NCBI GenBank assembly: GCA_031289975.1 | Contig: JAITOM010000348.1 | Coordinates: 1 to 7,178 of the forward strand | Source: Methanobrevibacter sp. | Lineage (GTDB): Archaea; Methanobacteriota; Methanobacteria; Methanobacteriales; Methanobacteriaceae | DNA: 7,178 nucleotides | Direction of reading: 5' to 3' | Shown here: piece by piece, positions 1 through 5,184 of the stretch | How the letters are laid out: each line of letters starts with the position of its first letter | How positions within the stretch are numbered: the first letter of the stretch is position 1 | Notes under the pieces: model-generated | Told to the model about the DNA's origin: nothing | Seen by the model: only the letters and a program-made list of their open reading frames with translations | The model's database searches: none | Translations under genes and position numbers: made by a program

Positions 1-128
1 GCTGTTTGATCAATCATTTCTTGAATAGTTAAATCATTGGCAAATGGAGATATATTAGTGTTAGTTAAAGCACTAACTCCTCCAATCACTACTAAAAACA
101 TTAAACTCATAATATACAATTTTTTCAT
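1..128 (-). CDS. Exported protein, N-terminal part only (cut by window edge)
   Basis: The minus strand carries an ATG at 128-126 preceded by the Shine-Dalgarno sequence AGGTGT (complement of 135-140), which fixes the start. The 42 complete codons begin MKKLYIMSLMFLVVIGGVSA and continue LTNTNISPFANDLTIQEMID without a stop to the window edge. This is a textbook signal peptide: two lysines, a hydrophobic stretch at about residues 5-18, and a small-residue site (V-S-A, residues 18-20) for signal peptidase. The mature part seen here is too short to assign a family. It lies 144 bp downstream of another exported-protein gene on the same strand, so this may be a small cluster of surface or secreted proteins. 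The product is inferred to be exported; its function is unknown. Confidence 0.75.
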   Translation of the reverse strand, partial: MKKLYIMSLMFLVVIGGVSALTNTNISPFANDLTIQEMIDQT

Positions 129-161
129 ATTTAAACACCTTTTCATTAGTTTTAAATTTAA

Positions 162-206
162 TTTTTGGAGAACATGGACTATTATTTTCCTGTTCCCCCC
201 AAAAAA
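162..206 (-). repeat. GC-bearing inverted repeat in the leader of the partial exported-protein gene
   Basis: Read on the minus strand, GGGGAACAGG can pair with CCATGTTCTCC across an 11-nt loop, with one G-U pair and one bulged A. A T5/A5 extension lies outside two unpaired Gs. The pairing is better on the minus than on the plus strand. It lies about 34 nt upstream of the ATG at 128 and downstream of a TATA-like GATATATAG (complement of 238-246), so it would fall in the 5' leader of the partial gene. It could also be a terminator for the upstream gene, since six Ts precede it. It is a rare G/C-containing island in an otherwise A/T spacer. Confidence 0.4.
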
Positions 207-243
207 CAATAAATTTTTTAGATACATTAATTTAATTTCTATA

Positions 244-269
244 TATCTAATTTTTTTTTATTTTAGATA
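244..269. repeat. Small hairpin just after the stop of the 273-815 gene
   Basis: TATCTAA (244-250) is perfectly inverted as TTAGATA (263-269) with a 12-nt loop that is almost all T on the plus strand. It starts 4 nt past the stop codon of the minus-strand gene. In the sense of that gene the loop is A-rich, not U-rich, so it is a weak candidate for archaeal termination, which normally relies on U tracts. It may only be a mark of the transcript end. Confidence 0.25.
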
Positions 270-272
270 GAT

Positions 273-815
273 TTAAGCCCAATAAACCCCATTTCTAACA
301 TAATCCTCATAACTAATAGTTACTTCATATTGATTATGATTATATGTTGTGGGTAAAGTTCTTAAATCTCCTCCTTTTACTAAAACAGAACCATTAATAT
401 ATTCTGCATTAACAATAAAAGCTCCTTGATCAAAAGTTACAGGTTTTACACTTAACTTTTTCATACCAGATAAAGGAAACTTAGTGCCATCTACTCTAAT
501 ATAGCGTGCTTGGAGTAAATCAACAATATTTGAATCCAAATGTAAATATCCATCTTCCTGCAAATAGTCACTTGGCATAAATGCTCTGAAATCCCATTCA
601 CTCTTCATAGCATATCCATTTATTTTAGCACCATCTCCAGTGTAAAAATATGCATCTCCACGAATTATTAATTTTCCATCACCTGCTCGGTAACCGTTAT
701 TATCTACTTGTATTGTGTCTGGTATGCCATCTGATAAGGTACTTGCCATTCCAATACTTAAACTACTTAGGATAAGTAACATACATATTACTAATCCATT
801 TATTTTAAAATTCAT
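273..815 (-). CDS. Exported hypothetical protein, 180 aa
   Basis: Complete frame from ATG (815-813) to TAA (275-273). The start is fixed by the Shine-Dalgarno GAGGTGA eight bases upstream of the ATG. Residues 1-24 form a signal peptide: K4 and a hydrophobic core at about residues 8-21 (with C11), then G-M-A at 22-24 as a likely cleavage site. The mature chain of about 156 residues has no further membrane segment and no cysteine or metal motif that I can see. It is rich in Gly, Asp, Tyr and Asn, with short alternating polar and hydrophobic stretches that suggest a beta-rich fold, and ends near an aromatic residue (GVYWA). I do not recognise a family. A neighbouring exported protein follows on the same strand. 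A TATA box and a perfect inverted repeat lie upstream, so expression is probably controlled. Export is well supported; function is unknown. Confidence 0.85.
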   Translation of the reverse strand: MNFKINGLVICMLLILSSLSIGMASTLSDGIPDTIQVDNNGYRAGDGKLIIRGDAYFYTGDGAKINGYAMKSEWDFRAFMPSDYLQEDGYLHLDSNIVDLLQARYIRVDGTKFPLSGMKKLSVKPVTFDQGAFIVNAEYINGSVLVKGGDLRTLPTTYNHNQYEVTISYEDYVRNGVYWA

Positions 816-854
816 TTTTTAATTCACCTCAAAAAATATATTTTTTTAAATTAA

Positions 855-880
855 TGTACTTTACATTAAAGTAAAGTACA
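855..880. promoter_or_regulatory. Perfect inverted repeat at the presumed transcript start of the exported-protein gene
   Basis: TGTACTTTAC (855-864), a 6-nt spacer ATTAAA, and the exact reverse complement GTAAAGTACA (871-880). It lies 40-65 nt upstream of the ATG at 815 and about 24 nt downstream of the TATA box at 904-911 (minus strand), so it covers or directly follows the expected transcript start. That is a typical place for an archaeal repressor operator. It could alternatively form a leader-RNA hairpin of 10 bp. The symmetry is seen directly; the regulator is unknown. Confidence 0.6.
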
Positions 881-903
881 ATATAATATTTGGAATGTCA
901 TAG

Positions 904-911
904 TATATAAA
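904..911 (-). promoter_or_regulatory. TATA box of the 273-815 gene
   Basis: The minus strand reads TTTATATA within ACCTTTATATACTA, a good match to the archaeal TATA element. The expected start about 25 nt downstream is near 880, giving a leader of about 65 nt that includes the 855-880 inverted repeat. Confidence 0.55.
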
Positions 912-1300
912 GGTTTTTTTATTTTTTATAAAATCATTTTTAATTTAGGTAATATATTCTTATAAAAAATAGTATATCCCCATAAATATATAACATTTGA
1001 AATTAAACTAATGAGATTTAAACTGTTTCATTTAATAAATCATGATAATTAATTAAATTATTAAAAACAAACAATATTATAATTCTTTTTTAAAATTATA
1101 ATATTTTTATTTGAAACTTTATATTAAATTAAGTATATATGCTTTATTATACTACATGAAGATTAAAATTAGTATAAATATATTATAAAATAATAAAATA
1201 GTGCTGAAAATAATATATTAAATCTAAATGAATTTAATTTTTTATTAGAAAATAAATGAAGTTAATGAATCAAGAAGAAGAAAAAAATTTAAATGGGATA

Positions 1301-1443
1301 TAGTAATTTTGGAAAAGTCCTTAAATTTTAAGATGATAAATTTTTTTATTAAATTATTTAATTAAATTATTTAATTTCAAATATTAGTTTATAAAAATCT
1401 GTAATTTTAAATTTTAAATGATTTAAATATATTTCAATTAATA
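1301..1443 (+). repeat. Dispersed AT-rich repeat, uninterrupted copy
   Basis: This stretch, beginning near ATTTTGGAAAAGTCCTTAAA, closely matches 6381-6466 plus 6563-6599 on the same strand. Shared landmarks in order are TTTTGGAAAAGT, CTTAAATTTT, GATGATAA, TTATTAAATTATTTAATT, AAATATTA, TTTATAAAAATC, TAATTTTAAA and AATTAATA. The copy here has no insertion at the TAAAAATC site, and it carries a 13-bp tandem duplication (AAATTATTTAATT twice, about 1350-1375). No coding capacity is visible. A weaker resemblance occurs near 3720-3745 (AAAGTCTTTAGATTTTAA). Confidence 0.55.
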
Positions 1444-1521
1444 TAAATGATTTTAAATTAATATATTTTAATAATATTTATTTTTAAAACAGTTATCTAT
1501 TAAGAACTTTATCAAAACCAC

Positions 1522-1668
1522 TATAGAAAGTTTCTATAAACCTCATTTTTGTCAATATTGAGAAATATTGATATTTGCTAATATTACTTTATTTTAAATT
1601 TAAAGCTTGAATCATGAGATTTAAAATTTTGAATTTTTTAATTATTGGGTTTATAGAAACTCTCTATA
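1522..1668. repeat. 147-bp element with 21-bp terminal inverted repeats
   Basis: The left end (1522-1542) begins TATAGAAAGTTTCTATA and ends AAACC. The right end (1648-1668) is its reverse complement with 20 of 21 positions matching. The left end is also a palindrome by itself (TATAGAAA-G-TTTCTATA). A further inverted repeat, TCAATATT/AATATTGA, lies inside near 1552-1571. No flanking target duplication is seen. It ends about 16 nt before the TATA-like element of the nuclease gene. It could be a miniature transposon-like element or a pair of binding sites for one regulator. Confidence 0.5.
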
Positions 1669-1683
1669 ATTTAAATATGATAA

Positions 1684-1691
1684 AAAATATA
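1684..1691 (+). promoter_or_regulatory. TATA-like element of the RecJ-like gene
   Basis: An A/T box (AAAATATA, within ATAAAAAATATATTAAT) lies about 38 nt before the ATG at 1726. A start 25-27 nt downstream would fall at about 1712-1718, leaving a leader of only about 8-14 nt. This agrees with the lack of a Shine-Dalgarno sequence before the ATG. The spacer is so A/T-rich that the exact box is uncertain. Confidence 0.35.
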
Positions 1692-1725
1692 TTAATATAA
1701 TGTATTATAACTTAAGTACTCAAAG

Positions 1726-3150
1726 ATGAAAGCTATGGAAATACCAAAGGAAATGGATAAAGCATATAAAAATGCTAAAAAGACGATTGAAAATAGTGAA
1801 GATATAAAAGTATATAGTCATAATGATTGTGATGGAATATCTGCAGGTTCAATTTTATCAACAATGCTTGATCGTTTAAATAAAGACCATGAAAAAGAAT
1901 TTGTTAGTTTAGATAAACTTGAAAACTTAGAAATAGAACATGAATTAACAATTTTCTCAGATTTAGGTTCAGGCCAAGAAGTCGATGAGTTTGCTAAAAG
2001 TTCTTCTAAAATTATTATACTTGATCATCACCCGCCAATAAGAGATTTAAACTATAAATACAAAATTCTGCATGATTTTAATGAGATAAATCCTTTACAT
2101 CATGGAATTGATGGTTCTTATCATGTTTCTGGTGGAGGACTTAGCTATTTATTGGCTAAAAAATTTGGGTATACAGATTTAAGTTGGATTGGTGTTTTAG
2201 CTGCTGTTGGAGATATGCAAAATTCAATGACAGGCAAATTAGAAGGATTAAATTCAATAATTCTTCAAGATGCTGTTAATGAAGGACATGTTAAGGTTAT
2301 AAATGATGATCTTTCGCTCTATGGAAGACAAACAAGACCATTATTTGTTGCATTATCTTATTTTAGCGATGTTAAACTTCCAATTACCAATAATACAACG
2401 GAAGCAATTGCTTTGATGAAGGATTTAGGAATTGAAAGGAAAACTGGTGATGCATCCCGTACTTTAAGTGATTTAACAGATATTGAGAAAGGAAAACTAT
2501 TTTCTGAACTTGTAAAAATGTTATCCAAAGCGGTTCCAAATAGGTATGTTAAACATGTTCCAAAACTTGTGGCAGCTGACTCATATGAATTTTTAGATGA
2601 AGAGAATAAAACATTTTTAAGAGATGCATCAGAATTTTCAACAGGAATTAATGCTTGTAGCCGTAATAACAGAGAAGATATTGCATTAGAAATACTTAAA
2701 GGAAATAGAAATGAATCATTAGATGAATTAGAAGCTATTTTAATGGAACATAAAACTAATTTGGCTCAAACCATTCATAAAATTGAAGAAAAAGATCTTA
2801 TTGTGGAAAAAGAGAATATCCAATACTTTGATGGTTTTGGAATTAAAACCAATATTGTTGGAACAATAGCTGGTATGATTCTTAGTCAAGGAAATTGGAG
2901 AAAACCAATGATAGGATTTACTCAAATAGATGAGGAAAATCAAAATTTAAAGATTTCTCTTAGATGCTCAAAACTTTTAGCTTACGATGGCATACATTTT
3001 GGAAATATAATTAGAAAAATAGCTAAGTCAGTTGGTGGAAATGGTGGAGGTCATTCAGTTGCTTGTGGTGCATATATACCATCAGATAAAAAAGATGAAT
3101 TCTTTAATAATTTAAATCAACAACTTGATGGTTTAATAGTTAATAGCTAA
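1726..3150 (+). CDS. Archaeal RecJ-like single-strand exonuclease (DHH/DHHA1 family)
   Basis: A 474-residue protein with the full set of DHH phosphoesterase motifs: HNDCDG at 32-37 (metal ligands D34 and D36), FSDLGSG with D79, the signature DHHPP at 100-104, and AAVGD with D163. The C-terminal DHHA1 substrate-binding domain ends with GGNGGGHSVACGA at 437-449. The order, spacing and length fit archaeal RecJ-like proteins; some relatives bind the GINS complex of the replicative helicase (GAN) and degrade single-stranded DNA or RNA. The role in DNA replication or repair is inferred from the family. The ATG at 1726 has no clear Shine-Dalgarno; M4 (1735) is an alternative start, and a short or leaderless transcript is plausible. 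The gene stands alone, with long spacers on both sides, and its catalytic residues look intact. Confidence 0.9.
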   Translation: MKAMEIPKEMDKAYKNAKKTIENSEDIKVYSHNDCDGISAGSILSTMLDRLNKDHEKEFVSLDKLENLEIEHELTIFSDLGSGQEVDEFAKSSSKIIILDHHPPIRDLNYKYKILHDFNEINPLHHGIDGSYHVSGGGLSYLLAKKFGYTDLSWIGVLAAVGDMQNSMTGKLEGLNSIILQDAVNEGHVKVINDDLSLYGRQTRPLFVALSYFSDVKLPITNNTTEAIALMKDLGIERKTGDASRTLSDLTDIEKGKLFSELVKMLSKAVPNRYVKHVPKLVAADSYEFLDEENKTFLRDASEFSTGINACSRNNREDIALEILKGNRNESLDELEAILMEHKTNLAQTIHKIEEKDLIVEKENIQYFDGFGIKTNIVGTIAGMILSQGNWRKPMIGFTQIDEENQNLKISLRCSKLLAYDGIHFGNIIRKIAKSVGGNGGGHSVACGAYIPSDKKDEFFNNLNQQLDGLIVNS

Positions 3151-3191
3151 ATAATTTTTAATATTTTTATTGTTGAAAATTTATTTTCAAC
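3151..3191 (+). terminator. T-rich terminator and hairpin after the RecJ-like gene
   Basis: Directly after the TAA at 3148-3150 comes a T-rich run (ATTTTTAATATTTTTATT), then a perfect 9-bp hairpin: GTTGAAAAT (3172-3180), loop TT, ATTTTCAAC (3183-3191). U tracts of this kind terminate archaeal transcription; the hairpin may mark or protect the 3' end. Confidence 0.55.
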
Positions 3192-3212
3192 TTAGGAGAG
3201 TTTATTCGCCTG

Positions 3213-3255
3213 TTTAAAAATAAGAATTATAATTTTTTTAATTAAAAATTTAATA
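3213..3255 (+). repeat. 43-bp direct repeat, copy 1
   Basis: Matches 3528-3570 at 41 of 43 positions in the same orientation. The differences are G versus T at position 12 and A versus G at position 33. The core reads AATTATAATTTTTTTAATTA. Between the copies lie 272 bp of A/T-rich DNA containing the possible 18-codon frame. It could result from a duplication or be the remains of a repeated element. Confidence 0.45.
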
Positions 3256-3428
3256 ATTCTGCTTCACTTTTAAAAATTTTATTACTTACAAACATTATAC
3301 TTACAAGCATTATTTAATATACTACGATTTTAATAATATTAATATTATATTTATACTTAAATTAAGAAATAACTATTATAATAAAATATTGATACAATAG
3401 TATATTTTATAATATGGTGATGTAAAAA

Positions 3429-3485
3429 ATGTTTGTAATTAATCATTTTATTTTAAATATCTTATTTTTAAAAATTTCAAATTAA
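3429..3485 (+). CDS. Possible 18-residue hydrophobic peptide
   Basis: ATG at 3429, stop TAA at 3483-3485, product MFVINHFILNILFLKISN. The reason to mention it is the Shine-Dalgarno GGTGAT at 3416-3421, 7 nt from the ATG, in a spacer where such G-containing sites are rare, and the A/T box TATATTTTATAA just upstream. The product is hydrophobic and could insert in the membrane. The box is too close to the ATG to leave room for a 25-nt start plus the Shine-Dalgarno, which weakens the case. It is short enough to be chance. Confidence 0.15.
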   Translation: MFVINHFILNILFLKISN

Positions 3486-3527
3486 TATTAAGTTAATTTT
3501 TTAAATAATAATTTTTATTTTTTTATT

Positions 3528-3570
3528 TTTAAAAATAATAATTATAATTTTTTTAATTAGAAATTTAATA
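3528..3570 (+). repeat. 43-bp direct repeat, copy 2
   Basis: Second copy of the repeat at 3213-3255, with 41 of 43 identical positions and the same orientation. Similarity fades at the 3' end (AATTCT versus TTTATG). Confidence 0.45.
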
Positions 3571-3812
3571 TTTATGGTATAATTTAAAAAATTTCATTAT
3601 TGAACTTGTTCAATTAGAAAATCTGGCAAAACCATTGTTTTCAATTTTCTTTTAAATTTAATTTTTTTAATTAATTTTTTTAATAATTAAATTTCTTATT
3701 TTTAAGAAATAATTAGAATAAAGTCTTTAGATTTTAAATTAATAAAAATATAAAGAATATATTTTAAAAATTAAAAAATTTTAATAAAATTAAAAAATTT
3801 TGAAAATAGAGA

Positions 3813-3908
3813 AAATCAAAGATTTGTTATCGAAGATAACTTAGGAAAATCGAAGATTTTTCGTTTCTAACTTCAAAAACTAAAGTTTTTAAAGTGCCAA
3901 AAATTTGG
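3813..3908. repeat. Run of five short stem-loops ahead of the regulator gene
   Basis: Five perfect inverted repeats with 2-3-nt loops occur in 96 bp: AAATC-AAA-GATTT (3813-3825), GTTATC-GAA-GATAAC (3826-3840), AAAATC-GAA-GATTTT (3846-3860), AAAAACT-AA-AGTTTTT (3875-3890) and CCAAA-AA-TTTGG (3897-3908). The first three share the core ATCRAAGAT. The first two abut exactly. The run stops 8 nt before a TATA box. Seen directly; function unknown. Possible roles are a protein-binding array, a DNA structure near the promoter, or hairpins in a transcript. Confidence 0.55.
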
Positions 3909-3916
3909 TTCTTGAC

Positions 3917-3924
3917 TATATAAA
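3917..3924 (+). promoter_or_regulatory. TATA box, probably of the regulator gene
   Basis: TATATAAA in GACTATATAAATG is a strong archaeal TATA element. A start about 25 nt downstream is near 3947, giving a leader of about 120 nt before the ATG at 4071. A/T boxes closer to the gene exist but are poorer, so the assignment is tentative. Confidence 0.4.
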
Positions 3925-4070
3925 TGTATTTTTCTAACTTAAAGAAAATTATTTTCACAATACACTATAATTAAAAAGTCGTTAATAATTTTTAAATGTC
4001 TAAAAATTTTAAATATGGAAATATTTAATATTTAAATTATTGAAAACGATGAAAAAAGAGGTAGAAGACA

Positions 4071-4892
4071 ATGATGAGAGAAAGAGGGGCAATGACTAAG
4101 CTTCACATATTGTATGAAATATCTAAAAGAGATGCCCATATTCGCCAAAAAGATATTGCTGAACATCTTAATGTGACAGTTCAAGCAATTTCAGAAAATA
4201 TAAGATCGTTAGCTAAAGAAGGTTATATCACCAGTTCTAAAAATGGTAGATCTCCATATTCACTTACTTTAAAAGGGATTGATAAGGTTAAAGAAGAAGC
4301 GAATGAACTTAAAAAGTATAGTAGTGAAATTTTAGAAAGTGCGGATTATTTTAGGTCTGTATGGCCAGCAATAGCTTTTGAAAATCTTAAAAAAGGAGAT
4401 GATGTGGGAATTTACATGGATGATGGAATTCTTCATGCTATAAAAGAAAGAAAAAGTGCAAATGCAATAACTTTAACGGATGGATTAAAGAATGAAGATA
4501 TTGCATTAACAAATCTTAGTGGGACAATCGATATAGAACAAGGTTATGTTGTTGTAATAGCTATTCCCACTATGAAAGAAGGAGGATCAAAGGCAACCAA
4601 CTTGAATTTAATAAAAAAAATCTATGATTCGGGACTTAAAAATTGGGACATTGATAGAAGATTTAATAGAGTTGGTATCTTAGGAACAGTAGGATACAGT
4701 ACATGCTTAAAGTTAAAAATTCCAGTAGATATTGAATTCGCTGTTGTTAAGTCAGCTATTGAAGCATCACAAAAAGGATTAAATGTCTTAGTACTTGTAG
4801 TGGGGAGAATGGCTAAAAAAATGATTACAGAATTAGAGGATAACAATGTTAATCACTATCTCTTAGATGCTCATAAAAATCAGGCTAAGTAA
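4071..4892 (+). CDS. Archaeal winged-helix transcriptional regulator (COG1497-like)
   Basis: A 273-residue protein. Residues 9-70 are a MarR-like winged helix: a helix with TKLHILYEI, then QKDIAEHLNVTVQAISENIRSL (26-47) as helix-turn-helix with the recognition helix at about 36-49, and a wing around SSKNGRSPYSLT (55-66). Residues about 75-270 form a second domain with glycine-rich turns and beta/alpha alternation, including GTVGYSTCLKL (205-215) and LNVLVLVVG (237-245), that probably senses a ligand or mediates oligomerisation. This two-part layout fits predicted archaeal regulators of COG1497; ligand and targets are unknown to me. The start at 4071 is supported by AGAGGT at 4057-4062; the next codon (4074) and M8 (4092) are also ATG. 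The gene is monocistronic, with the stem-loop run and a TATA box upstream, and autoregulation is possible. Confidence 0.8.
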   Translation: MMRERGAMTKLHILYEISKRDAHIRQKDIAEHLNVTVQAISENIRSLAKEGYITSSKNGRSPYSLTLKGIDKVKEEANELKKYSSEILESADYFRSVWPAIAFENLKKGDDVGIYMDDGILHAIKERKSANAITLTDGLKNEDIALTNLSGTIDIEQGYVVVIAIPTMKEGGSKATNLNLIKKIYDSGLKNWDIDRRFNRVGILGTVGYSTCLKLKIPVDIEFAVVKSAIEASQKGLNVLVLVVGRMAKKMITELEDNNVNHYLLDAHKNQAK

Positions 4893-4980
4893 ACACTAAA
4901 CTACCCATTAAAGGCTTAACGGATTGTTAAAGATAGGATAGTAAATATAATAATAAACTATATAAATATTAACCATTATA

Positions 4981-5081
4981 GATTGTGTAAACTTTTTGTG
5001 GAGGTTTATCAATATTTTAGGTTTTCTTTGCATATAAAAATCCAAAATTTTCGAAACCTCTACAGACTTTTTGACACCTAT
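4981..5081 (+). repeat. Palindromic element, copy A (diverged)
   Basis: About 101 bp aligning with copies at 6467-6554 and 6600-6695. Shared blocks in order are GTGTAAACTTTT, GGAGGTTTATCAA, AGGTTTTCTTT, ATATAAAAATCCAAAA, AAACCTC and ACTTTTTGACACC. The two halves are inverted copies of each other, so the whole can fold into one long imperfect hairpin. The outer ends are less well kept than in the other copies and no target duplication is certain. It lies between the 3' ends of the convergent regulator and iron-sulfur protein genes. Confidence 0.6.
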
Positions 5082-5152
5082 AGGAATAAAATATTTACAT
5101 GCTATGGTTTATTAAACCTATAATTACATAAAATAAATTTAGTTTAAGATGA

Positions 5153-5171
5153 AAGCTTATAAAAATAGCTT
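5153..5171 (-). terminator. Possible terminator of the QueG-like gene
   Basis: On the minus strand, AAGCT and AGCTT enclose a T-rich loop (ATTTTTATA) about 14 nt after the stop codon at 5185. The hairpin is short, but the position and the T tract fit an archaeal 3' end. Confidence 0.35.
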
Positions 5172-5184
5172 CTTAGTAATTCTA

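Larger units (their letters stand above)
816..1725. other. Gene-poor AT-rich spacer (910 bp) between divergent genes
   Basis: This spacer separates the divergent minus-strand exported-protein gene and the plus-strand nuclease gene. It contains the promoter and inverted repeat of the left gene, a dispersed AT-rich repeat (1301-1443), an element with terminal inverted repeats (1522-1668) and the promoter of the right gene. The part from about 915 to 1300 is nearly pure A/T, with stops in all frames and no RNA gene or G/C island that I can recognise. A 15-codon frame at 1257-1304 lacks a ribosome site. Confidence 0.6.
3151..4070. other. Gene-poor AT-rich spacer (920 bp)
   Basis: Between the nuclease and regulator genes there is no substantial frame. 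It holds the terminator, a 43-bp direct repeat pair, a possible 18-codon frame, an isolated palindrome ATTGAAC-TT-GTTCAAT at 3599-3614, a run of five small stem-loops (3813-3908) and a TATA box (3917-3924). The rest is A/T with no RNA gene that I recognise. Confidence 0.6.

Noticed and set aside
37..270. 77-codon frame on the plus strand
   Set aside because: It runs antisense to the signal-peptide start of the partial gene and through an A/T spacer; composition is Phe/Ile/Asn-rich noise and no ribosome site is seen.
1257..1304. 15-codon frame MKLMNQEEEKNLNGI
   Set aside because: No ribosome site or promoter, very short, and it ends at the edge of the dispersed repeat.
2740..2943. 67-codon antisense frame in the RecJ-like gene
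   Set aside because: Antisense shadow of a well-supported gene, with low-complexity Phe/Ser/Ile composition. The same holds for the antisense frames at 4622-4846 and 5783-5971.
3599..3614. Palindrome ATTGAAC-TT-GTTCAAT as an operator
   Set aside because: The symmetry is real, but it is over 450 bp from the next gene with no promoter that I can link to it.
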